From Methanoculleus sp. SDB (GTDB lineage: Archaea > Halobacteriota > Methanomicrobia > Methanomicrobiales > Methanomicrobiaceae), in assembly GCA_001412355.1 (NCBI GenBank), contig LKUD01000049.1, positions 1 through 61,641 on the forward strand: a DNA stretch of 61,641 nucleotides, written 5' to 3'. The position numbers were made by a program, and so were the translations under genes. The notes below the pieces were generated by a model. That model saw nothing but the letters and a program-made list of their open reading frames with translations, was not told the origin of the DNA and did not search any database. Positions 35,664 through 42,869 of this stretch are shown piece after piece (positions within the stretch are counted from its first letter, which is position 1; every line of letters starts with the position of its first letter).

Positions 35664-36855
35664 GGCGCAACGCCTCGATCGGACTCAGCTGCGCCGCCTT
35701 CCACGCCGGATACAGTCCCGAAAGGGCGCTGATGACTATCCCGAATCCCATGGCAAAAAAAACATACGCCACGGCCGTCGAGTCGAAGATCGTGGCGTTC
35801 TCACCGAATGTAGTCCCGACAGTAAAGGCTTCGATTGCCACGGCACTGATGATATACCCTCCGATAGTACTGAAAAACCCGCCGACTATGCTGCCGATAA
35901 CGCCGAGCACAATCGCCTCGAAGAGAAACATCTGCAGCACATCCCTGCGGTTCGTCCCGATGCTCCGCATGATGCCGATCTCGTGGATCCTCTCGGTGAC
36001 GGAGATATACATGACGTTGAGGATGTTCACTGCCGCGACAATGAGGGAGATCGCTCCGATCCCGATAAGGAACATGGTCATCTGGTCATAGATCTCTTCG
36101 TAGGTCTTGATGAGATCGCGTGAGTCGATGATGTCGACCGTGTCTTCCCTTCGATTGAGCTGGTAGTCAATTGCATCCTTGACGGCATCGATCTCGCCGA
36201 GGCTCCGGACTTTGACGATGACCATCGAGTACTCGTCCGCAGTTTCAAAATAGTCGCTATACCATGGCTCTGCCACGACGACCGCATAATCGGGATTGAT
36301 GTCGGCGGCATAGCCGCGTTCCCGGAGAATGCCGACGACACGGATCTCCTCGTCCCCGATGAGAATACGGTTTCCCGGCTCGAGTTCGAACTCATCGGCA
36401 AGGAATGACCCGATGAGACAGCCGGGGAGGTTCTGGCGCACATACTGGCCCCTGTCGAGATCGAGGAGGAAGGGGATGTCGTCGGTCGCAAGGCCGATGA
36501 TCTGGGCGTTGCCGCCTTCGTCTCCGAACCGGATGACCTCGGCACCCATAAGCACCGGTATCACCCGGTGTGATCCGGCAGCCCGCCGGATTTCATTCAC
36601 CTGATTCGCACCGATCGTAGCGTCCACCGCCTGCCGCGGATCCCCCACGAACGTCTCCGAAGCAGCGGTGTGGGGGCTGATCACGAGCGTGTCGCCCACG
36701 TCCGTGATGACGTTGGCGACAAGGAGGTTGATGCTGTTGCCGAGGATTGCGAGGGACGCAATGGCGATTACACCGATGATGATTCCGATGATGGAGAGGA
36801 GCGACCGGATCCAGTGCCGTTGCAGGTTCCTCAGCGCGAACTGCAGAAAGATCAT
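35656..36855 (-). CDS. MacB/FtsX-like ABC transporter permease (first of a tandem pair)
   Basis: A 399-residue paralog of the downstream permease with the same four-helix layout: helix 1 at about 16-36 (SIIGIIIGVIAIASLAILGN), an extracytoplasmic domain, three C-terminal helices and the end PAWKAAQLSPIEALRHE. The two share segments such as ADINPDYAVVV / DINPDFGIIV and RIHEIGIMRSIGTNRRDV / RTREIGIIRSIGTHRREV, so they arose by duplication and may form a heterodimer. Only about 80 bases with weak promoter character lie upstream. Confidence 0.92.
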   Translation of the reverse strand: MIFLQFALRNLQRHWIRSLLSIIGIIIGVIAIASLAILGNSINLLVANVITDVGDTLVISPHTAASETFVGDPRQAVDATIGANQVNEIRRAAGSHRVIPVLMGAEVIRFGDEGGNAQIIGLATDDIPFLLDLDRGQYVRQNLPGCLIGSFLADEFELEPGNRILIGDEEIRVVGILRERGYAADINPDYAVVVAEPWYSDYFETADEYSMVIVKVRSLGEIDAVKDAIDYQLNRREDTVDIIDSRDLIKTYEEIYDQMTMFLIGIGAISLIVAAVNILNVMYISVTERIHEIGIMRSIGTNRRDVLQMFLFEAIVLGVIGSIVGGFFSTIGGYIISAVAIEAFTVGTTFGENATIFDSTAVAYVFFAMGFGIVISALSGLYPAWKAAQLSPIEALRHE

Positions 36856-36935
36856 GGTGGTACCTCATCCCGGCGATAACTATAGTGTAGGGGCGTCAGA
36901 ATGGCAGATAAAGCCTTCCCCGTGCGGCCCGAAGC

Positions 36936-38267
36936 CTAAGGGCGGTGCCGCCGGACCCAGTCGGCGCTGTGCTGGAGAAGCCAGTAGATGCCGTCGGTGG
37001 AGGGATGCACTTCGAGCAGATCGCGGAAATCATGGATGGTGGCCCCCTGCCTCATCAGGAATGCAAGGTAGGTGGCGGAAAGCGATGCCCCCGGCGCCGC
37101 TGCGTATATGCCGGTGATGCCTCCCCCGTCGGGCTGGAAACGGATCTTCGCCATTCCCGTATGCCGTGCGGGCACCGACCAGAAAGTTCCGGGCCCCGCA
37201 GGAGCGGGAATGGAAATCGATACGTCCGGCTCCGCGGGCATCGAGGAGAACGCATAATCGTACCCGAGGCTCATGGACTGCGGGATCCAGGCACGGTCAA
37301 TCGTCCGCTCCCGGCCGAGCATCGATTCGGCTGCAACGAGCCCTTCACGCCGTGCAACCGGCGTCAGGTAGGGCGGCCCCGTCACATCCCCTGCTGCCCA
37401 GACACCGGAGACGCTTGTTCGCATGGAGGCATCGACCCGGATCTCACCGAGAGGCCCCTTCTCCAGCCCCGATACCGCCTCCGTCCGGGGAACGAGACCC
37501 GCCGCGACAAAGACCGCGTCCACATCGATCTCTTCACGGCCGTCACCGGAGCGGAGCTCTGCCGTCTGTACCTTCCCCGTCCCCCTGAATTCATCGACGG
37601 CGGTATTCTCCCGTATTGTCGCGAAAGCTATGTCTTTTCGGGCGGTTTCGCGGAGTTTCGGGTCGATATTCGGTAAAAAACCGCTTCTGCAGATCATCTC
37701 GACCCTGCTCCCGAGTCCGCCGAATATATATGCAAACTCGGCTGCCATCACCCCTCCGCCGAGGATTGCAACCGTTTCCGGCAGGTCCGGCATCGTATGG
37801 AGTGTGTGCGGGGTGTAAATGCCCGGAAGCCCGATTCCCTCGATCTCCGGAACATACGGGGCCGAACCGGTTGCAACAAGGACCGCTTCCGGTCTGAACG
37901 TTTCACGGCCGGCGGTCACGGTCCGCCCGTCCACACGCGCCTCACGCTCCGCGAGCACCGTCACGCCTGCCTGCTTCGTCTCTTCCCGGAGAATCCCGTG
38001 AATCGTCGCCTGAATGGAGGCCATTTCCTTCAGAAGCGTCCCGAATGAAACCCCCGGGACGGTATCGACAATGCCGAGCCCTGCGAGGGTTTCCGCCTGC
38101 CTGCGGTGGCGGGCCACGTCGTTGAGCGCACAGACCACCATGCAGCCGAAATGGAGGCACTGTCCGCCGAGGCCTCCGCTGTCGACGAGGCACACCTCCT
38201 GTCCCTCTTCTGCGAGCCGCATCGCCGCGATGCGCCCCGCAGGCCCCCCTCCGACAACAACCATCAT
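36936..38267 (-). CDS. Dihydrolipoamide dehydrogenase-like FAD disulfide reductase
   Basis: A 443-residue class-I pyridine nucleotide-disulfide oxidoreductase. It has the FAD-binding GGGPAGRIAAMRLAEEG near the N-terminus, a redox disulfide CLHFGC, ATGSAPYVPEI, the NAD(P)-binding GGGVMAAEFAYIFGGLG and AAGDVTGPPYLTPVA. In the C-terminal interface domain the usual HPTxSE is altered to HPSTDG, so the acid/base His-Glu pair is not conserved. It may therefore act on CoA-disulfide-like or other substrates rather than lipoamide; there are no 2-oxoacid dehydrogenase genes nearby. It lies nine bases downstream of an unknown gene, probably in one operon. Confidence 0.88.
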   Translation of the reverse strand: MMVVVGGGPAGRIAAMRLAEEGQEVCLVDSGGLGGQCLHFGCMVVCALNDVARHRRQAETLAGLGIVDTVPGVSFGTLLKEMASIQATIHGILREETKQAGVTVLAEREARVDGRTVTAGRETFRPEAVLVATGSAPYVPEIEGIGLPGIYTPHTLHTMPDLPETVAILGGGVMAAEFAYIFGGLGSRVEMICRSGFLPNIDPKLRETARKDIAFATIRENTAVDEFRGTGKVQTAELRSGDGREEIDVDAVFVAAGLVPRTEAVSGLEKGPLGEIRVDASMRTSVSGVWAAGDVTGPPYLTPVARREGLVAAESMLGRERTIDRAWIPQSMSLGYDYAFSSMPAEPDVSISIPAPAGPGTFWSVPARHTGMAKIRFQPDGGGITGIYAAAPGASLSATYLAFLMRQGATIHDFRDLLEVHPSTDGIYWLLQHSADWVRRHRP

Positions 38268-38276
38268 GGTGCGCGC

Positions 38277-39209
38277 TCAGATGATTTCCACGCCATCGTC
38301 CATCGGTTCGCACAGGATATCGCCGTTGAAGGCATTGATCTCGACAATCTTCTTTCCCCGGATCTGCCAGACCGGAACATAGACCAGGCGGAGATCGATC
38401 GTGATGTTGTTCCTGTCCGGGCGGATAATCTTATTCTCGAGCGAGATGGTGTCACCGCTCTCCTGTTTTATGCGCACGTTTTTCGTGAGAGATTCGATCA
38501 CCTGCTCAAGAATCTGCTCTTCCGCCTCCTTTCGCTGGATGGTCGGTGTCAGGATATCCGCCTCGGCATCGATGCTCTCCTCGACAATATCTGCGATGTC
38601 GATATCGGAGGGGAGGCCGTTGATTGCACTGATGGCACCGGACTCTCCGGCGTCAAAGCTGATCGTCCGGTCCCGGAATGACTTCTCCCCGAAGCTCTTC
38701 CACGAGTAAAACCAGTGCGGAATGAAGCGGCAGGTTGCCTTCCCGTGCTCCCCGGAAATCCGCACGGCATACTCTCCGGTGACCTTCACCGGGAGATGGG
38801 GGATCTCCGGGCCGGAGGCAACGCCCGGGGGTGCAGGCTGCACGTCCTTCGGCTCCGTTCTGCGGCCGAAATCAATCCCGAGCTCCAGCCCGAGTATTCC
38901 GGCGACCGCAGCCATCCCCGCATATTCGGAAATCTCCTCTTCGCCCCACCTGACGAGATTTTTAGTGCCGGCCTGCTCGTTGAAGGAGACGAGCAGTTTA
39001 ATGCACTCGATTTTCTCATCTCCGGCCCTGAACTGGTACCGGGTTTCATCAAACGCGGCGATCTCCTCGTTGTCGTCCGAACAGAGTACGACCACGCACT
39101 CATTATCCCTGATAGCTGAGAGGTCGATGAGCCCGTCCCCTTCTTCGACATCGAACGATGCCGTCTCAAGAATTTGCCAGACCGCCTCCCGCGCCCGTCC
39201 CCGAATCAT
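38277..39209 (-). CDS. Unknown protein co-transcribed with the flavin reductase
   Basis: A 310-residue soluble protein. The first about 100 residues are alpha/beta (REAVWQILETASFDVEEGDG, ECVVVLCSDDNEEIAAFDE) and look like a nuclease- or Rossmann-type fold, but I cannot name it. A middle Pro-rich linker (about 118-140) leads to a C-terminal domain with charged helices (KEAEEQILEQVIESLTKNVRI) and strands ending KKIVEINAFNGDILCEP. No signal peptide or membrane helix. Its promoter overlaps the inverted repeat at 39233-39250, shared with the divergent NrpR-like gene, so nitrogen status may control it (inference). Confidence 0.8.
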   Translation of the reverse strand: MIRGRAREAVWQILETASFDVEEGDGLIDLSAIRDNECVVVLCSDDNEEIAAFDETRYQFRAGDEKIECIKLLVSFNEQAGTKNLVRWGEEEISEYAGMAAVAGILGLELGIDFGRRTEPKDVQPAPPGVASGPEIPHLPVKVTGEYAVRISGEHGKATCRFIPHWFYSWKSFGEKSFRDRTISFDAGESGAISAINGLPSDIDIADIVEESIDAEADILTPTIQRKEAEEQILEQVIESLTKNVRIKQESGDTISLENKIIRPDRNNITIDLRLVYVPVWQIRGKKIVEINAFNGDILCEPMDDGVEII

Positions 39210-39232
39210 TCACATACGTTGTGAGCAAGCGT

Positions 39233-39250
39233 ATAGAACAATTTTTCTAT
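39233..39250. promoter_or_regulatory. Inverted repeat ATAGAA-N6-TTCTAT in a divergent promoter
   Basis: Exact 6-base arms with a 6-base spacer between the NrpR-like gene (ATG 39272) and the divergent unknown gene (ATG 39209). Spacing and the GAA-N6-TTC core match known NrpR operators (GGAA-N6-TTCC in Methanococcus), with different outer bases. It overlaps TATA-like sequence in both directions, as expected for a repressor site. Confidence 0.55.
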
Positions 39251-39271
39251 TGCGATGCATGAGGTGTACTA

Positions 39272-40018
39272 ATGCACAGCCCTCTGAAATTCGTGAATCA
39301 TCGCATCGAAGAGTATGCCCTGAATGTAACGTACCGGCCGGAGGACGATGAGGGTTCCATCATTTACAACGTATCCCTGATAAACCACAGCGATCTGGAT
39401 GATTTTCTTCGTATGCTCAAGGACGCGTGCCGGGCCGGGTTGTGCGTGAGCCAGAGGCTTCGGGTCGTGCAACCCGGTGAAACAGTGGGGGACATGTCGG
39501 TTCCCGGGAATATGGCCGGCATCCTGACCATGTGCAGCATCACGCTCGATGCGCTCCTGCTCCGGAAGGGTGTCCCGCTCAATCCGGTCGGGGGAGGGAT
39601 TGTTGAGATTCAGGATCGGATACCGCGGCGGTTCACGACGATCATCAGGTATGAAAGTACAACCATTGATCCGCTCCAGGTCCTGATATCCCAGGAAATG
39701 ACATCGGTGCAGGGAGTCATGAACCGCGGAAACGGCTCGATTCTCGCCAATCTCCGCGAGTGCCACATGGAGACCGAAGCACTCGTGGGCGATATCCTCG
39801 ACGGTCTTCTGGATTGCGGATTCACCGGTGTTCTGGATGTCGGGGTTCCGAATGCCGCTCTTCTCGGTGTGCCCGTCACCCCGGAATACTTCGGGATTGC
39901 CATGGTGGGCGGCACCAATCCCATTGCTGCATTCCGCGAAACAGGCAAACGGGCGCAAACGATGGCGCTCAAGGGGCTTATCGACATCGGGGAAATGGGA
40001 TATATCACCGACTACTGA
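39272..40018 (+). CDS. NrpR-domain (DUF128) regulator without DNA-binding domain
   Basis: A 248-residue protein matching one NrpR regulatory domain (DUF128): SLINHSDLDDFLRMLKDACRAGL, GTVCSITL-like GILTMCSITLDALLLRKGVPLNPVGGGIVE, and GVPVTPEYFGIAMVGGTNPIAA. In Methanococcus NrpR has a winged helix plus two such domains and represses nitrogen-fixation and glutamine synthetase genes until 2-oxoglutarate rises. In Methanosarcina the work is split between NrpRI (with HTH) and NrpRII (without). This gene has no HTH, so it is NrpRII-like and should need a partner encoded elsewhere. GAGGTG precedes the ATG. Confidence 0.85.
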   Translation: MHSPLKFVNHRIEEYALNVTYRPEDDEGSIIYNVSLINHSDLDDFLRMLKDACRAGLCVSQRLRVVQPGETVGDMSVPGNMAGILTMCSITLDALLLRKGVPLNPVGGGIVEIQDRIPRRFTTIIRYESTTIDPLQVLISQEMTSVQGVMNRGNGSILANLRECHMETEALVGDILDGLLDCGFTGVLDVGVPNAALLGVPVTPEYFGIAMVGGTNPIAAFRETGKRAQTMALKGLIDIGEMGYITDY

Positions 40019-40791
40019 CGGGCTTTCTGGCAAATGTTTGCGATGAACTCCCAGTATCGCGTAAAAAAGTGCACGAAACCCGGTGATTCTGAGTAGAGCG
40101 CCGTCGGTGTTGCGTCTTCACCACCCATCATTACAAGGGCGCTCTTCTGGTCAATAATAAAAACACCCGCGGTTTCCGGAAAATTCCGGTGAGGGGTATG
40201 GGTAGGAAAGCCCGGGGGGAGCAGAAATAGTTCCACGCTTCCGGGCGTCTCTCCCTCCCACCGGTCGGTGATAATCCTGATTGCGGCATCTCCGGGTATT
40301 CTCGAAAGAATAACGGGTAAAATACGCCCGAGAAAGGTACTGCTGCTCACGATATCCAGAGAACGTTCCGTGCCTGCGATGAGGTCCGCGAGACGGCTCT
40401 CTATGGTTTCTTCTCCGTTGATGGTCCAGATAAGTTCCTGGCTGCCTCGTTCCGGACATATGCGGTTCTGGTAGATCTCCATCAGCGCCGTGCGCGCCCG
40501 TTCCGCATCCCCTTCAATGTACCGGAGCATGCGATCGATTCCTTCCCCGGGAGGCGCCGCGTTGAACCTGCGTGGTGTCGTATGAGAGACCGTGACCAGG
40601 TTCTTCTGGACGAGGCGATCGAGAACGGGATAGACGGATGCACGCGGAACGGTGGATATCTCGTGTATCTCCGATGCACTCGCCCCTTCTGCCTGCAGGA
40701 GTGCAATATAGACGAGCGCTTCATATTTTGTCAGGCCGAGCGATTTCAGTGATTCGATAGTACCCGCAAGAGTTTCCGGGGATTCAACCAT
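40012..40791 (-). CDS. TrmB-family transcriptional regulator
   Basis: A 259-residue regulator. An N-terminal winged helix (LKSLGLTKYEALVYIALLQAEGA, VPRASVYPVLDRLVQKNLV, about 12-72) is followed by a phospholipase-D-like effector domain (EETIESRLADLIAGTERSLDIVSSSTF, VFIIDQKSALVMMGG), as in TrmB regulators of sugar metabolism. An in-frame GTG at 40794 precedes the ATG at 40791; there is no clear ribosome site and the TATA-like sequence at about 40817-40823 suggests a leaderless mRNA. It is divergent from a COG1361 surface protein and phosphoglucose isomerase, which it may regulate. Its 3' end overlaps the NrpR-like gene by seven bases. Confidence 0.9.
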   Translation of the reverse strand: MVESPETLAGTIESLKSLGLTKYEALVYIALLQAEGASASEIHEISTVPRASVYPVLDRLVQKNLVTVSHTTPRRFNAAPPGEGIDRMLRYIEGDAERARTALMEIYQNRICPERGSQELIWTINGEETIESRLADLIAGTERSLDIVSSSTFLGRILPVILSRIPGDAAIRIITDRWEGETPGSVELFLLPPGFPTHTPHRNFPETAGVFIIDQKSALVMMGGEDATPTALYSESPGFVHFFTRYWEFIANICQKARQ

Positions 40792-40823
40792 CACATACCA
40801 TTATATACGGCGTGGAAATAAAT

Positions 40824-40843
40824 GTTGTTATAACAAAAACAAC
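40824..40843. promoter_or_regulatory. Palindromic site between trmB-like and COG1361 genes
   Basis: A perfect 12-base palindrome TTGTTATAACAA at 40825-40836 is nested in a second repeat GTTGTT (40824-40829) / AACAAC (40838-40843). It covers the TATA-like TATAACAAAA expected for the gene at 40856 and abuts the TATA candidate of the TrmB gene. It is a good candidate operator for the TrmB protein itself. Confidence 0.55.
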
Positions 40844-40855
40844 AAGGGTCATCGT

Positions 40856-42142
40856 ATGCAAATCCGTCATTATCTTGTTCTGGCACTTGTTGCCGGGATG
40901 CTCGTCGTCCCGGCAATGGCCGGAGATAAATATCTCTATGGGTCTCCTGACCTTATTGCGTCGATATCGGGCACGAACGAATTTTCACCCGGTTCCGAAG
41001 TCGCGCTCACGGTAAAACTGGAAAACCAGGGACTCAATCTTGTGAAGATTGCACAGTCGACCATCATCGAGAGCGAGGATCAGCCCAATACGGCGAAACT
41101 TGCTGCCGTCACGATGAAGCAGGGCACTGCACCGATTACCATCAAGACCGACCGGCAGATGGTGGGCGACATTACCGGGGGAAGCAGCACCACGGTATCG
41201 TTTACCGTTAAATTCGATGCGGATGCGGCACCGGGTGTCTATTCGGTCCCTCTGGTGATCGACTACACGTACCTCTCGAGCGCGGACCAGTTCGGTTCCG
41301 ACACCATAACCTACCGGTACCTTTCGAAGACGGTGGAGATACCCCTAAACATCCGTGTGACGTCCGAGGTTTCCCTTGATATCACGGATGTCCGGACACG
41401 GTACCTGAATGTGGGAACCGAAGGCTACCTCACGCTCACGATAATGAATACCGGCTTTGAAAATGCCCGCCATGCAGTTGTGAAAATTGCCCGAAACGGA
41501 AATTCCCCCCTTGTACCGACGGACAGCAGCGTATATATCGGCGATTTTGCATCGAGTGCGGCAACGGAGTCCACCTTCAAGATCGCGGTGTCGAGCGATG
41601 CGGAGGAGGAGTTCTATCCGCTCAACGTCTACATGGAATACGAAGATGCTGCGGGTGATGCGATGACGTCGGATACGAAAACCATCGGTATCCCGGTGGG
41701 GGGAAAGATCGACTTCGAGGTCATATCCGCGCCCTCTGAGATCTCGCCCGGGGAAAAGGCCGTTATTGAAGTTGTTTACCGGAATAGCGGCGCTGCCCCC
41801 GTCTATAACGCACAGGCACGCATCAGCGCCGTTGATCCATTCTCGAGCAATGACGATACCGCGTTTCTCGGCGACATCGCTCCCGGCGAAACGGTGAAGG
41901 CACGTTTCGTCGTGACCACCGATGCCGCAGCGACAATAAAATCCTACGGGCTCGACTCTGAGATCCGGTACCGGGATGCGCTCGACAACAGCCAGATTTC
42001 GGAGACGATGAAGGTCGTGGTGAACGTCGTTCCGCAGAGCGGCGCAATGACGGCCCTCTCGAATCCGGTCGTGATCGCCATTATCGTCGTCGGTCTCATC
42101 GGCGCGGGGTATTATGTCGTGTCGCTGCGACATAAGAAGTGA
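40856..42142 (+). CDS. COG1361-type secreted S-layer-domain protein
   Basis: A 428-residue surface protein. It has a signal peptide (about 1-22, ending PAMA), then three or four Ig-like repeats of the COG1361/CARDB kind (FSPGSEVALTVKLENQGLNL, LNVGTEGYLTLTIMNTGFENA, ISPGEKAVIEVVYRNSGAAP), and a C-terminal membrane helix (NPVVIAIIVVGLIGAGYYVV) with a basic cytosolic tail RHKK. Such proteins are anchored outside the membrane and often lie beside MacB-like transporters. Its stop overlaps the next ATG (TGATG), so it is translated with phosphoglucose isomerase, an unexpected partner. Function unknown. Confidence 0.87.
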   Translation: MQIRHYLVLALVAGMLVVPAMAGDKYLYGSPDLIASISGTNEFSPGSEVALTVKLENQGLNLVKIAQSTIIESEDQPNTAKLAAVTMKQGTAPITIKTDRQMVGDITGGSSTTVSFTVKFDADAAPGVYSVPLVIDYTYLSSADQFGSDTITYRYLSKTVEIPLNIRVTSEVSLDITDVRTRYLNVGTEGYLTLTIMNTGFENARHAVVKIARNGNSPLVPTDSSVYIGDFASSAATESTFKIAVSSDAEEEFYPLNVYMEYEDAAGDAMTSDTKTIGIPVGGKIDFEVISAPSEISPGEKAVIEVVYRNSGAAPVYNAQARISAVDPFSSNDDTAFLGDIAPGETVKARFVVTTDAAATIKSYGLDSEIRYRDALDNSQISETMKVVVNVVPQSGAMTALSNPVVIAIIVVGLIGAGYYVVSLRHKK

Positions 42143-42837
42143 TGGACGCATACTGGAATGGTCCGCTGCCGGAACCGAAGGTACGGACCATGGACGAGAT
42201 CCGCGGGGTGCTCGCAGACCCGGGATGCCGGGACACCCGCTCTTCCCTCTATCTCATGTACCGTGCATGCGCCCGGACGGACGAAGACAGGGACTGGCTT
42301 ATCCGCCACGATCTGCGGTTTGACATCACCGTCATCCCGCCCGCCGTCATCTGTGGCGAATACGTGAAGACAAAAGGGCACTACCACCCGGTGAGCCCCG
42401 ACGGAACAGAGTATCCCGAACTCTATGAAGTTCTCGGCGGACGGGGTATCTATCTGCTCCAGACACGGAACCTTGCGGATATCGTCGCGGTTGAAGCAAA
42501 GAAAGGCGATATCATCCTTGTGCCGCCGGGGTACGGCCATGTCACCATCAATCCCGCGGATGAGAATTTTGTGATGGCAAATATCGTTTCCACTCGATTT
42601 TTAAGCGATTACGGCCCGTACGAAACAAAACGGGGCGCCGCATATTATTACATGCAGAGCGGCTGGAAGAAAAATCCTGCGTATTCGGGCCTGCCCCCTC
42701 TCCGGTTCCGCACCGCACCCCCGGCTGCATCTCTCTCTCTTTGCGACGGCGGGATTTACGGGCTCATCGGGCGTGACGATATTCTCGCCTGCCTCAACCA
42801 CCCTGCACGCGGCTTTCCGGATTTTTCCGTTATCTGA
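42142..42837 (+). CDS. pgi: Cupin-type glucose-6-phosphate isomerase
   Basis: Metal-dependent archaeal phosphoglucose isomerase interconverting glucose 6-phosphate and fructose 6-phosphate, unrelated to the bacterial enzyme. The 231-residue protein carries the cupin signature TKGHYHPVSPDGTEYPELYEVLGG with metal-binding histidines and glutamate, and PPGYGHVTIN supplies the last histidine. Length is slightly above the usual 190, owing to the C-terminal tail after AAYYYMQSG. GTG at 42139 is in frame, but the ATG at 42142 is preferred. Co-translation with a surface protein and divergence from TrmB suggest sugar-linked regulation. Confidence 0.94.
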   Translation: MDAYWNGPLPEPKVRTMDEIRGVLADPGCRDTRSSLYLMYRACARTDEDRDWLIRHDLRFDITVIPPAVICGEYVKTKGHYHPVSPDGTEYPELYEVLGGRGIYLLQTRNLADIVAVEAKKGDIILVPPGYGHVTINPADENFVMANIVSTRFLSDYGPYETKRGAAYYYMQSGWKKNPAYSGLPPLRFRTAPPAASLSLCDGGIYGLIGRDDILACLNHPARGFPDFSVI

Positions 42838-42869
42838 TTCCTCACCCTGTTTTTGCATTATATCCGTCA

